Shown: positions 25,037 to 34,974, counted from the stretch's first letter. The stretch is 53,851 bases of DNA from RGIG8244 sp045592785 (GCA_045592785.1 JAZNVL010000062.1:1-53851), one strand, 5' to 3'. The notes: generated by a model from the sequence alone, not told the origin. Numbers and translations: made by a program.

Positions 25037-26020
25037 TCATTCTTCGTTTTTCCAGTTCACATCGGATAACCGGAACGCAGGTTCCGGCAGTTCGCCACCC
25101 GCAAGGAATGTCTCCGACAGCGTGACCGCCTGTTCCAATTCATCCGGACGGAACCAGTAAATGGGGTATCCGTCCCGTTCCATTTTGCGGAACCAGGAAT
25201 CCTGCCGTTTCGCGAATTGGCGGATCTTGTTCAGGAGTTCGGACCGCATTTCATCGTAGGAGAGTTTCCCTTGCAGATGCAGTGCCATATAACGGTATTC
25301 CAGCCCGAAAAACTCCAGCGTTTCCCAGCTGACACCCCGTTCATGCAGCCGGACTGCCTCATTGAGCATCCCCTGGGAAAGACGTTCATCCAGCCGGATC
25401 TCAATGTTGCGCCGCACCTCGGAACGGTTCCGCAGAACGCCCATAAGCAGGTATTCCCGGTGACGGTTGGCGAGATTCTGTTCCTTTTCCGTGGGGAGTC
25501 CACCGTTCCGGATCATTTCGATACGCCGGATGATGCGGGTCCGGTTGTTGGGAGCATCGGTAAGGACCGGGTTTTCCGGGTCAAGAGCGCGCAACGTTTC
25601 CTGTAATTCGGGGAGAGAGAGGGCACGCAGTTCTTTGCGTTTTTCGTTATCGGGGGAGCCGCCGGTGAGCTGATACTCCGCCAGAAGCGCATGGATCCAG
25701 AGAGCGGTCCCGCCCACCACAAGAGAGACGGCGCCGCGTTGTTCGATCTCCTGCATGGCATTCTGCGCCGCCAGCAGGAAATCGGCAAGAGAGAACGCCG
25801 CTTTGACGGGATCTGCGATATCCAGAAGGTGCGCAGGCACGGTGTATCCATCCGCCATGGTGTACTCCGCCAGATCTTTTCCGCTGCCGATATCCAGTCC
25901 GGTATAGACCTGTCTGGAATCGGCACTGATGATCTCGCCCTGCAAACGGCGTGCCAGTTTCACACCGAAAGAAGTTTTTCCGGTAGCGGTGGGACCGGTC
26001 AGAATCAGCGTTTTTTTCAT
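25037..26020 (-). CDS. miaA: tRNA dimethylallyltransferase
   Basis: The 327-residue enzyme adds a dimethylallyl group to A37 of tRNAs reading U-starting codons. It has the P-loop GPTATGKTSFGVKLA near residue 9, ISADSRQVYTGLDIGSGK near 33, VGGTALWIHAL near 105, and the C-terminal FFGLEYRYMALHL followed by IRQFAKRQDSWFRK near 275. Length is normal. I start at 26020 (MKKTLIL), with GGAG 8 nt upstream, rather than at a TTG twelve bases earlier. Its substrate is a product of the isoprenoid pathway that includes ispD in this window. Confidence 0.96.
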   Translation of the reverse strand: MKKTLILTGPTATGKTSFGVKLARRLQGEIISADSRQVYTGLDIGSGKDLAEYTMADGYTVPAHLLDIADPVKAAFSLADFLLAAQNAMQEIEQRGAVSLVVGGTALWIHALLAEYQLTGGSPDNEKRKELRALSLPELQETLRALDPENPVLTDAPNNRTRIIRRIEMIRNGGLPTEKEQNLANRHREYLLMGVLRNRSEVRRNIEIRLDERLSQGMLNEAVRLHERGVSWETLEFFGLEYRYMALHLQGKLSYDEMRSELLNKIRQFAKRQDSWFRKMERDGYPIYWFRPDELEQAVTLSETFLAGGELPEPAFRLSDVNWKNEE

Positions 26021-26061
26021 AAAAATCTCCAAAAAATCAAAAAAAAGTCAAACATTCTTAC

Positions 26062-26090
26062 AATATAGCACACTTTTCACTGGAAATCAC
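26062..26090 (-). promoter_or_regulatory. miaA promoter
   Basis: On the minus strand: GTGATT (plus 26085-26090), 17 bp, TATATT (plus 26062-26067). It overlaps the -35 of the divergent lpxC promoter, so the two may compete. Confidence 0.5.
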
Positions 26091-26108
26091 GCAAAAACGT
26101 GATAAATT
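26081..26108 (+). promoter_or_regulatory. lpxC promoter with palindromic spacer
   Basis: TGGAAA at 26081-26086, a 16-bp spacer, TAAATT at 26103-26108. The spacer is itself a perfect inverted repeat, TCACG-CAAAAA-CGTGA (26087-26102), which fits a regulator acting between -35 and -10. Confidence 0.55.
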
Positions 26109-26149
26109 ATAGAAAAATATGAAAATTTTTAATGAAAGAGTGAAAAATC

Positions 26150-26995
26150 ATGGACATGCAGAATACTGTAAAGTCGGAATGTAAGATCTCCGGGATCGCT
26201 CTCCACACCGGTGCAAGAGCCAATCTCAAGATCCTGCCCGCACCCGAAAATTCCGGTATCATCTTCCGCCGGATCGATATGCCCGGCGCACCCGAAGTCA
26301 GAGCCATCGCCTCCAATGTGGTGGATGTGCGCCGCGCTACCACTATCGCATCCCGGGAAACCGGAGCGTTCGTTGTCACGGTGGAACACATCATGGCGGC
26401 TCTTCATGCCTCCCAGGTGGATAACGCCATTGTGGAAATGGACAGCGCGGAACCGCCCATCGCCGATGGATCCGCAGGGCCCTTCTTTGACATCATTCAG
26501 GCGGCGGGACTCCAACAGCAGTCTGCGGAAGCGCAATACTGGAACGGAACTGCCCCCATCGTATTCGAAGATGGCGGCAGTACACTGGCACTGCTCCCCG
26601 CTGACGATCTCAAGATCACCTTCACGGTGGAATTCGGGGTCTCCGCTCTGGATACCCAGTTCTTCTCCTGCACGGTGAATACCGAATCTTTTGCGAAAGA
26701 ACTCTCCCGCGCAAGAACGTTCTGCGCTTACAATGAACTCAAACAGCTCATCGCCGCCGGACTGGCAAAAGGCGGAAGTCTTGATAACGCGGTCATCCTT
26801 TACGATGGCTCCATTATCTGCAAAGACAGCCTCCGTTATCCCAACGAACTGGTACGGCACAAGATCATGGATATGGTCGGCGACCTGTACCTTACGGGCA
26901 AACGGGTCCGCGGTCATATCGTCTCGGTCAAGTCGGGACATCCGACCCACGTCAAACTGGCGCAGGCCATGCTTGCCCAGACCGCCGGAATGTAA
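26150..26995 (+). CDS. lpxC: UDP-3-O-acyl-N-acetylglucosamine deacetylase
   Basis: This 281-residue zinc enzyme catalyses the committed step of lipid A synthesis, so the cell has an outer membrane with lipopolysaccharide. Motifs in order: GIALHTG near residue 14, VEHIMAAL near 77 (first zinc His), ELSRARTFC near 185, GGSLDNAV near 205, ELVRHKIMDMVGDL near 230 (zinc His and Asp) and SGHPTHVKLAQ near 262 (catalytic His). In many Bacteroidetes and relatives LpxC is fused to FabZ. Here the two are separate, 27 bp apart. Confidence 0.97.
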   Translation: MDMQNTVKSECKISGIALHTGARANLKILPAPENSGIIFRRIDMPGAPEVRAIASNVVDVRRATTIASRETGAFVVTVEHIMAALHASQVDNAIVEMDSAEPPIADGSAGPFFDIIQAAGLQQQSAEAQYWNGTAPIVFEDGGSTLALLPADDLKITFTVEFGVSALDTQFFSCTVNTESFAKELSRARTFCAYNELKQLIAAGLAKGGSLDNAVILYDGSIICKDSLRYPNELVRHKIMDMVGDLYLTGKRVRGHIVSVKSGHPTHVKLAQAMLAQTAGM

Positions 26996-27022
26996 TCAGA
27001 AAAAACGAAAAGGAACTTCATC

Positions 27023-27952
27023 ATGTCTGAAAGAATCATTACCGTACAGGAAATGAAAGAGATCCTGCCCTGCAAAGACTCTCTGCTCCTGCTGGACCGT
27101 GTCCTGCTCGTCAACGAAAACAAAGCCATCGGTTTGAAAGCCATCACGCTGGATGAACTGCATTTCATCGGTCACTTCCCGGGACATCCCATCATGCCCG
27201 GCGTGCTGATCGTGGAAGCATGTGCCCAGCTGGGTGAACTGGCTGTCTGGCAGCGTCTCGACCCGGAACGCGAGTACGATATCTACATGAAATCCCTGCG
27301 GAAAGTCAAATTCCGCAAGCCCAATAATCCCGGCGACAGACTGTTCATCGAAGTCGATGTCACCAATGTCACCAACGACACCGCAGACATCGTTGCCACG
27401 GTCAAAAACAACAGCGGCATCTCCTGTCAGGCGGAAATGACACTGGGCGTACGGGAAAAAGTTCTGGTCCCCGCCATGCCCGCCGGATTCAATGAGTTCG
27501 ATAAATCCGCCGCCAGCGAAATGGATGTGACCAGGATCATGAGTTATATCCCCCACCGTTTCCCTTTCCTCTTCGTGGATTATGTCTCCAAACTGGGCGA
27601 AGACGGACACGTCACCGGGGTCAAGAATGTCACCCACACCGAACCCATTTTCCGCGGCTACAACGACGGTTATCGCGTCCTTATGGGATCCGTTCAGCCC
27701 GAAATCGTGGCGCAGGCAGGTTGCATCTACATGCTCTCCAATCCCGCCAGCAAGGGTAAGATCGCATACTTCATGGGCATCGACAACGCCGAATACTTCG
27801 CGCCGGTCCTCCCCGGTGACCAGCTCCGTCTGGAAGTGGATATCCCCGACAACACCAAGCGGTTCGGCAAGGGTGCCGGCTCCATGATCGTGGACGGCAA
27901 AGAAGTCTCCCGCATCAGCATGACATTCGCCATTGTGGATCCGGAAGAATAA
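27023..27952 (+). CDS. tandem double-hotdog (3R)-hydroxyacyl-ACP dehydratase, FabZ-like
   Basis: The 309-residue protein is two FabZ domains in one chain. Domain 1 (about 1-146) has the full site GHFPGHPIMPG with H51 and E65. Domain 2 (about 165-309) starts with IPHRFPFLFVDYV, typical of FabZ, but its matching segment reads GYNDGYRVLMG, with Y213 in place of the catalytic His. E227 is kept in register, 14 residues later in both. FabZ active sites form between two subunits, His from one and Glu from the other. If the halves pair, one site (H51 with E227) stays complete and one is dead. AAAAGGAACTT precedes the ATG. Role: fatty-acid supply for lipid A or membranes. Confidence 0.85.
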   Translation: MSERIITVQEMKEILPCKDSLLLLDRVLLVNENKAIGLKAITLDELHFIGHFPGHPIMPGVLIVEACAQLGELAVWQRLDPEREYDIYMKSLRKVKFRKPNNPGDRLFIEVDVTNVTNDTADIVATVKNNSGISCQAEMTLGVREKVLVPAMPAGFNEFDKSAASEMDVTRIMSYIPHRFPFLFVDYVSKLGEDGHVTGVKNVTHTEPIFRGYNDGYRVLMGSVQPEIVAQAGCIYMLSNPASKGKIAYFMGIDNAEYFAPVLPGDQLRLEVDIPDNTKRFGKGAGSMIVDGKEVSRISMTFAIVDPEE

Positions 27953-27955
27953 GCA

Positions 27956-29194
27956 ATGAGACCTTCCGGCATTTCAGAGAAGATCCTTTCCACCGCATTC
28001 CATTTCCTTTGCGACTGGGAAGACGGTCTCCTCACCCTTGATGACTGTCTCGACCGGCTCCGTAAGGAAAACGGACCGGAACGGGCTCCTGTGGCTTCGC
28101 TTCTTTTCGAATATTTCCGTCATAAGGCGTTCGTGGATGACATGGTTGCAAAACATGCGCGTAAGGGTGTGGTCCGCAAGGAAATGCGGCTCCTCGTCTC
28201 CTGCGCTGTCACCCAGATGTTTTTCCAGACCGGACTGGCGAAGGAATCCGCTGTCAATATCGCCGTGGAATTTGCGAAATCACGGAACGGTCAGGGCGGG
28301 GCCTCCTTCGTCAACGCCATGCTCCGCAGCATCCTCCGGGACAAAACTGTGGAACCGGGCAAAATCGCTCCCACCTTCCCCGAAGCATTGCGGGAACGGT
28401 TCGTTCAGCATTTCGGCGAGGAAAAAACGGCAGAGATCACCGCTTGTTATGCAACCAATCCACCGGTCACGTTCCGTCTCCGTAAAGCGGTGGAACTCCC
28501 TGCCGACATACAGGCGGAAAAGATCGAAGGACTGGATTTTGCCGGAAAATTCGCCTTTTACAAGACAAATGACACCGCCGCCCTCTTTCAGCACGGATTG
28601 ACCGATGACGGCACGGTTTATGTGCAGGATCCAGCGACCGCCATGGCGTTCTCTCTCAAAAAAGAACCGGTCATCGGACGGGTACTGGATGCCTGTGCCG
28701 CCCCCGGGGGAAAGACGATCCTTTTTCACGATCATTCACCGAAAGCCGTACTCACTGCCATCGACCGTTCCCAGAAACGGCTCATGCCTTTGAACCAGAA
28801 CCTCCGTCATGCCGGTGTACGCTGCCGGACTCTCGTCTGTGATGCCTGTGAGACCCCGTTCTCCCCGGAATCCTTCGACGTTATCCTGGCGGACGTGCCC
28901 TGTTCCAATACGGGTGTTCTGCGACGGCGTCCGGATGCGCCCTGGCGGTTCTCCATGAAGAACCTCACCGAGCTGATCGCATTGCAGAAGAAGATCATGG
29001 ATTCCCTTTCCTCTCTGGTGAAATCCGGCGGGGAACTGTGGTATTCCACATGCAGTATCGACCCGGAGGAAGATCGCGGTCAGGTGGATGCGTTCCTGGA
29101 ACGGCATCCTGATTTCGAACTGGTCGCAGACCGGCTGCTTTTCCCTGCGGCGGAACATGACGGGGCGTACGCCGCCATTCTCCGGAAGAAATAA
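27956..29194 (+). CDS. rsmB: 16S rRNA m5C methyltransferase, RsmB-like
   Basis: The 412-residue protein has an N-terminal NusB-like helical RNA-binding domain (about 1-140) and a C-terminal SAM-dependent methyltransferase. Motifs: LDACAAPGGKT near residue 242, ADVPCSNTGVLRRRPD near 318 with the catalytic Pro-Cys, and YSTCSIDPEED near 363 with the second Cys. This layout is that of RsmB, which methylates C967 of 16S rRNA in E. coli. It starts 3 bp after the FabZ stop, and the ABC-F gene follows after 1 bp, so all belong to the lpxC operon. Confidence 0.92.
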   Translation: MRPSGISEKILSTAFHFLCDWEDGLLTLDDCLDRLRKENGPERAPVASLLFEYFRHKAFVDDMVAKHARKGVVRKEMRLLVSCAVTQMFFQTGLAKESAVNIAVEFAKSRNGQGGASFVNAMLRSILRDKTVEPGKIAPTFPEALRERFVQHFGEEKTAEITACYATNPPVTFRLRKAVELPADIQAEKIEGLDFAGKFAFYKTNDTAALFQHGLTDDGTVYVQDPATAMAFSLKKEPVIGRVLDACAAPGGKTILFHDHSPKAVLTAIDRSQKRLMPLNQNLRHAGVRCRTLVCDACETPFSPESFDVILADVPCSNTGVLRRRPDAPWRFSMKNLTELIALQKKIMDSLSSLVKSGGELWYSTCSIDPEEDRGQVDAFLERHPDFELVADRLLFPAAEHDGAYAAILRKK

Positions 29195-29195
29195 A

Positions 29196-31079
29196 ATGAA
29201 CGACGCTGTACTGTGGTCCGGAGACAAACTCCAACTCTCCATTGGACGTCAGACGATTTTTCAGGATGCCGCGCTTTCCATCATGGAAAACGAACGTGTC
29301 GCCATCGTCGGGCGGAACGGATGCGGCAAGTCCACCCTGCTCCGGATCGTCAGCGGCACGGAGTCTCCGGCATCGGGCGAAATCTTTGTACGCCGTGATC
29401 TGCGGATCGCCATGATGCCGCAAACCTTTGATCTGGAAACGGAACAAACCTGTCGCGAGATCGTTTCCGAGGGACTTTCTGTTTTTGAGAACGTACTCCG
29501 GCAATATGAGACCATCTCTCAGAACTCTCCCGAACATGACCGGCTGGAACATTTCCTCAACTATCACAATGCCTGGGACCTGAAAAACAAGCTGGAAGTC
29601 ATCCTGGGAAAGATGGAACTCCATTTCCCCGACAAGAAATTCCGGGAACTCTCCGGCGGCGAACGGAGAAGAGTCCTGCTCGCCCGTACTCTGATTTCCG
29701 AACCGGAACTGCTTCTATTGGATGAGCCCACCAACCATTTGGATGTGAACACCATCGCATGGATCGAAGAATATCTTTCCAATTACCGGGGCGCCTGTCT
29801 TTTCATCACACACGACCGTTGTTTTCTGGATCGTGTCGCCACCCGTGTGGTGGAACTGGATAACGGCAAACTGTATTCCTGCGGAAGCTGCTATGCTGAT
29901 TTTCTGGAAACGAAAGCGGAACGGGAATACGCCCAGGACCTGGAAACACAGAAACGGAACGCCTTTCTCCGCCGGGAAATCGAATGGGTACGCCGTTCCC
30001 CGAAAGCCCGTCTGAAAAAGAATCTGGGCAGAGTCAAACGGTTCGATGAACTCGCCGCGATCCAGGCACCGGAACGGATCGGGAACATGGATCTGGTGAT
30101 CCCCACGCCCGCACGTTTGGGAAACAAGGTGGTGGATCTGAAACATGTATCAAAATCCATCGGCGGGAAAGAACTGATCCGCGACTTCGATTTTGAGTTC
30201 GCCGCCAACGATAAAGTCGGGATCATCGGAGTCAACGGCGCAGGAAAAACCACATTGCTCAAACTCATGACCGGCGCACTCACACCCGATTCCGGCAGTG
30301 TGGAGATCGCCGATACTGTGGACTTCAATTATGTGGACCAGAACCGTATCGCGCTGGATCCCGAAGCCACGCTCCATGATGAGGTCGGCGGTGATTCCGA
30401 TTACGTCAATCTGGGCGAAGGAAGGACCACCGTCCGGGCGTATCTCAAACGATTCCTCTTTACCGATGACCGGATCGAATCCCAGGTCAAATATCTTTCC
30501 GGCGGCGAAAAGGCGCGTCTCATCCTTGCAAAGATTTTGAAACACGGCGGCAACTTCCTGATCCTGGACGAACCCACCAACGATCTGGATCTGCCCTCAT
30601 TGCGGATCCTGGAAGAAGCGTTGGCGGATTATCCATCCACCGTGGTGGTCGTCAGTCACGACCGGTATTTCCTCAACCGTGTATGCAACCGGATCATCGG
30701 ATTCGAACCGGGCGACCCCATGCTTCACACAGAACGGGGCGATTACGATTATTATTTCCAGAAACGACAGGAAAACCGGAAGAAAGCGGAACCGGTGCAA
30801 GCCACCGTCAAAAAGGCGGAACCCGTTTCCCCTGCCCCCGAAAAGAAGAAGAAAAAACTCACCTGGGCGGAAGAACGGGAACTGGAAAAGATGGAAACTC
30901 TGATTCCGGAAACGGAAGAGAAGATCGCGGAACTGGAAGCCGTGTTTTCCGAGCCGGATTTCTATGCAAAACATGCCGCCGATTCCACCGCAATGCAGAA
31001 GGAACTGGAAGAGCTGCGTGCGGAGACAGCACGACTTTACGCCCGTTGGGAAGAACTGGAACTCAAAAAGAACAGTTGA
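29196..31079 (+). CDS. ABC-F family ATPase, Uup-like
   Basis: The 627-residue protein is a soluble duplicated ATPase of the ABC-F class, which acts on ribosomes or branched DNA rather than in transport. Half one has GRNGCGKST near residue 38, LSGGERRRVLLAR near 153 and LLLLDEPTNHLD near 172. Half two has GVNGAGKTT near 348, LSGGEKARLILAK near 436 and DEPTNDLD near 459. After a charged linker, a C-terminal coiled coil of about 80 residues begins LTWAEERELEKMETLIPETE, as in Uup. I start at 29196, directly after rsmB. The longer frame is rsmB sequence out of frame. Confidence 0.92.
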   Translation: MNDAVLWSGDKLQLSIGRQTIFQDAALSIMENERVAIVGRNGCGKSTLLRIVSGTESPASGEIFVRRDLRIAMMPQTFDLETEQTCREIVSEGLSVFENVLRQYETISQNSPEHDRLEHFLNYHNAWDLKNKLEVILGKMELHFPDKKFRELSGGERRRVLLARTLISEPELLLLDEPTNHLDVNTIAWIEEYLSNYRGACLFITHDRCFLDRVATRVVELDNGKLYSCGSCYADFLETKAEREYAQDLETQKRNAFLRREIEWVRRSPKARLKKNLGRVKRFDELAAIQAPERIGNMDLVIPTPARLGNKVVDLKHVSKSIGGKELIRDFDFEFAANDKVGIIGVNGAGKTTLLKLMTGALTPDSGSVEIADTVDFNYVDQNRIALDPEATLHDEVGGDSDYVNLGEGRTTVRAYLKRFLFTDDRIESQVKYLSGGEKARLILAKILKHGGNFLILDEPTNDLDLPSLRILEEALADYPSTVVVVSHDRYFLNRVCNRIIGFEPGDPMLHTERGDYDYYFQKRQENRKKAEPVQATVKKAEPVSPAPEKKKKKLTWAEERELEKMETLIPETEEKIAELEAVFSEPDFYAKHAADSTAMQKELEELRAETARLYARWEELELKKNS

Positions 31080-31081
31080 GG

Positions 31082-34000
31082 TCAGTAACGCAATTCCTGC
31101 CATGCCGTTTTCAGGATCTCCGGAGAAACTTTGCGTTTGAGAGGTATTTCCGGTGACCATGCCTGGATCCGCGCCTCCTCAAGCAACAGGAAGAAGTCCC
31201 GGATCGCAACCGTTGTTTCCGGCGTTTTCCCGCTCAATGCAAGCACATGGTATTTCCGGATGATCTCCGCGATGCCTGCGCCCTTGATCGCATCTTTCCC
31301 CGGCGACGTCCGGGCTCGTTCCAATCGGGTCATGACGGCTTTCAGGTAACGGGGATACTCCGCTGCCGCCTCCGGGATCCGGAAGAAACCATCCCGGAAC
31401 AGATAATCCAGCTGCTGTGTCACGTCCATGCGGACGGGGTGATCACCGCGGAAATCCTCCAGGGCATCGTATGCTTCCTCCGCCAGATCGGCGAGGTATT
31501 GCAGAAACTCAAAATTCCGCTGAAAATTCCCGGCGGCGTGATCCCGGACATGAATAAGTTCCGCCTCAAACGCGTCTGCGGACCGGATCGTTTCCGGCGG
31601 ATTGCGGAGTGCGGAAAGCAGGGAATGGGCGATGAGATCATCCAGCCAGGAACCGTATTCCGCAAAGAGATAATATTTCATATTCGCATTGGGTTTCCCG
31701 CTCTGTTTGAACGAACAGATCATGGGGGGAAACTCCAGGCGGATCAAACGGACAAGTCCCGCACGGTGATTCCGTTCCGCTTCCTCCCGTTTCAAATAAA
31801 GTTTGCAGCCGACAGAAGTCCCTTCGTCATACAACGCAGGCCAGGCTTCCTTCTCATGACGGGGGGAAATGCGGACCGTTTCCGGCAGGGTCAAGCCCTC
31901 CGGCCATGCGGTACAGCCGCTGTGATCGTATTTGGCGGCAGCAGGGAGCGAACGGGAAACGGCGGCATTGTGTCCGTCATTCCGCGGGATCTCCCGCAGG
32001 ACTTTCCGGACCGTACCATCCTGTGTCACCAGAGCCGCCCGGGTCTGCAAATACGCAGGGTATTCGAGATTTTCCAACACATCTTCCGGGACTTCCAATT
32101 CATAATGATCCGCAAGGAAGTCCGCCAGACAACGGTGGAACGGCTGATGGGTGAAGAGGCGTCCCGCCCGGTATTCGCGGGTGAAGGACTCCGCCGCCTC
32201 CCGCAGGGGCATCAATTCCTTCCGGTACTGCTTTGGCAGACCGCGGAACGCGGCTTCCGCTTTCCAGAGCATCCAGCCGGGGACCGGATATTCTGTCAGA
32301 TGGGGATCCACCAGATTGAGACAATGTTCCGGGATCATCCATGTGATCCCGTCTTCGGGTTCGCCGGGGTCGTAAACGTAGGAGACACCGATACGGATCC
32401 CGCAGGATTCGATCTCATCGGGGAAATCCTCGAAACGGATCTCATCGGGTTCACACCAGAGGAAATCGGCAGTCTTCGGCGTATAATCGATATGATTGTT
32501 CTTCCAATCGGTCTTCAAATCTTTTCCGCACAGAATGGTATGGGGCAGAACCGATTCAAAATGCGCCTGGATCGCCGGGAAGTTCACCAGCGATTCCGGA
32601 CGGCGTTCCTTGATCTCAAGCAGGCGCAGTGCATCCAGTTTCCGCACAAAATCCGCGACCCAGCAGTTGGGGATGTGTATCCTGCCCGGAGTCAATCCGT
32701 CACGCAGAAAGACTTCCCGCGTTTTTACAGGGTCGATCCGCATATAGGAACAACGTCTCCCCGGGTGGATCATGAGTTTCCCCGCAGTCACACGTTCCCG
32801 GGCGTAAACAAACGCCGCCGTTTCATCCCATTCGATCCGGTCGTAGATCCGTTTGCAGAGGAAGGGCGCGATCTGTTCCAGCCAGCCGGGCTGGATCTCG
32901 GCGACACACCGGGCGAACACCCGGCTGGTTTCCACGATGGCAAAGGAAAGGATCCAGGCGGGCGGCGATTTCCGTTTGGCAAGACCGGATCCCGGGAAGA
33001 TGGCACACTTTCTTCCATTCATATCGGAATAGAGTTGTGTTTCCGGGTCCCAGGCGGCAAGCTGACGGGGCAATCCGCTCAACAATGCCTTGTGCAACGG
33101 ATCGTATGCCACTTTGAAGGAATCGAAAACGGGCACGTCATCCAGCGCATCGTTACCGGAAACGGAATCCAGCAGTTCCCCGGCGAGGTTCCGCCATTCC
33201 CGTGTACGGCGGAAATTGAGATAATTGGCTTTGGCGAACTTGCGCAGGGAGGAAACGGAAACATCCGCCGCTTCCCGTACCGCACACCAGAGATGGAGAA
33301 TACTCAAAAAGTCGGAGGTGTCGGACTGGTATTTCTTATGCGCGGTATCGGCTGCTTTCGCATCGTCAAAGGGACGTTCCCGGGGGTCCGCGATGGAAAG
33401 GAATGCGACGATCACCGCCAGTTGCGGCAACAGTCTGTTCTCTTCCCCGGCGAGCAGGATCTTCGCCAGATGCGGGTCAAGCGGGATCCCCGAAAGACGG
33501 TGTCCGATGCCTGTCAGTTCGTTCTTTTCGTTGATGGCATTCAGATCATGCAGTGCGGTCAAACCTTCCCGGATCAGCGCGGGACCGGGTGGATCCACAA
33601 AGGGGAAGACATCCACCGGCGGCAGGCGCAGGGAAGCCATCTGCAGGATGACACCCGCCAGAGAAGACCGCTGGATCTCGGGCGCGGTGAAGGCGTCCGT
33701 CTTCTCCATATCCTCTTCGGAATACAAATGCACACACACGCCGTCACGGAGACGTCCGCAACGGCCCCTTCTCTGCATGGCACTGGCTCTGGAAACGAAT
33801 TCGACACGCAACTCCTGGATCCGTGTTTTCGGGTTGAACCGGCTCAACCGGACCAGTCCGGAATCGATCACGAACTGGATTCCGGGGATCGTCAGCGAGG
33901 TTTCCGCCACGTTGGTGGCAAGTACGATCCGGCGTTGGGAAGATCGCTGAAAGATCTTCGCCTGATCGGCTGCGGAAAGACGTCCGAAGAGCGGCAGGAT

Positions 34001-34972
34001 CTCCGTCCTGCGGTAACGTCTTCCCTGAAGCATGTCGGCGGCTGCCCGGATCTCCCGTTCGCCCGGAAGAAAAACAAGGATATCGCCGTCTTCGGAAAGG
34101 GTGTTGATGAACTCCACGGCGCGGGCGACGTGTTCGGAGAGTTCCTCCTCTTCTTCGGGCGGCAGGTAACAATCTTCCACGGGGAATGTTCTGCCCTGCG
34201 CTTCAATAACGGGCGCATCATCAAAAAACGCGCTGAGCCGTGCGCTTTCCAGTGTGGCGGAAGAGATGATGACGCGCAAGTCTTTTCTCCGTTTCAACAG
34301 GAGTTTCACATAACCGAGAAGAAAATCGATATTGAGACTGCGTTCGTGGACTTCATCCAGGATCAGACAATCGTATTGGAGCAGGTCCGGATCGTTCCGC
34401 GTTTCCGCAAGCAGGATCCCGTCTGTCATGAACTTGATCACCGTGGCATCGGAGGTATGATCGTCGAACCGCACCTGATATCCGATCTCTCCGCCGCATG
34501 GACAATACGTTTCTGCGGCAAGACGGGCAGCCAGGGCGGAAGCCGCGATCCGGCGGGGCTGGGTACAACCGATCCTGCCGGTACGCCCGAATCCTTCCAG
34601 CAATGCCGCTTTGGGCAGCTGTGTTGTCTTTCCGGATCCGGTGGCACCGCAGACGATGACCACATTATGTTCTTTGAGAGCGGCACGGATCTCCGGGATC
34701 TTCTCCGTGATGGGCAGTTCCGACGGGAAATCGCATTTGACAAGCGCGGCATGGGGCACAAGAGAACGCTCCGCCGCTTTCTGCAGACGGAGCGCGAATT
34801 TCTGCACTGCTTCCAGTTCCGACGGATCACCGTTATGCCGTTTGATGGCATCCACGGTGCTGCGTTTCTGCGCGGCGAGACGCCGCCGATCCGTCAGCCG
34901 GAGTGTATCCCACAAGTCGGAGAGTTCCCGCAGTGCCATATTCCGAGTGCTGCGGTGTTCTTCGCCGGACAT
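31082..34972 (-). CDS. hrpA: ATP-dependent RNA helicase HrpA
   Basis: This 1296-residue DEAH-box protein has the HrpA length and layout. A short basic N-terminus leads to GATGSGKTTQ near residue 109 (motif I), CTQPRR (Ia), DEVHERS near 200 (II), ISSATLE (III), VLATNVAETSLT near 345 (V) and QRRGRCGR near 390 (VI). Winged-helix and helicase-associated regions and the long C-terminal domain found only in HrpA-type proteins follow. HrpA helps clear stalled ribosome complexes in E. coli. It starts 2 bp after the deacetylase stop. The end converges with the ABC-F gene with 2 bp between stops. Confidence 0.95.
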   Translation of the reverse strand: MSGEEHRSTRNMALRELSDLWDTLRLTDRRRLAAQKRSTVDAIKRHNGDPSELEAVQKFALRLQKAAERSLVPHAALVKCDFPSELPITEKIPEIRAALKEHNVVIVCGATGSGKTTQLPKAALLEGFGRTGRIGCTQPRRIAASALAARLAAETYCPCGGEIGYQVRFDDHTSDATVIKFMTDGILLAETRNDPDLLQYDCLILDEVHERSLNIDFLLGYVKLLLKRRKDLRVIISSATLESARLSAFFDDAPVIEAQGRTFPVEDCYLPPEEEEELSEHVARAVEFINTLSEDGDILVFLPGEREIRAAADMLQGRRYRRTEILPLFGRLSAADQAKIFQRSSQRRIVLATNVAETSLTIPGIQFVIDSGLVRLSRFNPKTRIQELRVEFVSRASAMQRRGRCGRLRDGVCVHLYSEEDMEKTDAFTAPEIQRSSLAGVILQMASLRLPPVDVFPFVDPPGPALIREGLTALHDLNAINEKNELTGIGHRLSGIPLDPHLAKILLAGEENRLLPQLAVIVAFLSIADPRERPFDDAKAADTAHKKYQSDTSDFLSILHLWCAVREAADVSVSSLRKFAKANYLNFRRTREWRNLAGELLDSVSGNDALDDVPVFDSFKVAYDPLHKALLSGLPRQLAAWDPETQLYSDMNGRKCAIFPGSGLAKRKSPPAWILSFAIVETSRVFARCVAEIQPGWLEQIAPFLCKRIYDRIEWDETAAFVYARERVTAGKLMIHPGRRCSYMRIDPVKTREVFLRDGLTPGRIHIPNCWVADFVRKLDALRLLEIKERRPESLVNFPAIQAHFESVLPHTILCGKDLKTDWKNNHIDYTPKTADFLWCEPDEIRFEDFPDEIESCGIRIGVSYVYDPGEPEDGITWMIPEHCLNLVDPHLTEYPVPGWMLWKAEAAFRGLPKQYRKELMPLREAAESFTREYRAGRLFTHQPFHRCLADFLADHYELEVPEDVLENLEYPAYLQTRAALVTQDGTVRKVLREIPRNDGHNAAVSRSLPAAAKYDHSGCTAWPEGLTLPETVRISPRHEKEAWPALYDEGTSVGCKLYLKREEAERNHRAGLVRLIRLEFPPMICSFKQSGKPNANMKYYLFAEYGSWLDDLIAHSLLSALRNPPETIRSADAFEAELIHVRDHAAGNFQRNFEFLQYLADLAEEAYDALEDFRGDHPVRMDVTQQLDYLFRDGFFRIPEAAAEYPRYLKAVMTRLERARTSPGKDAIKGAGIAEIIRKYHVLALSGKTPETTVAIRDFFLLLEEARIQAWSPEIPLKRKVSPEILKTAWQELRY

Positions 34973-34974
34973 GA

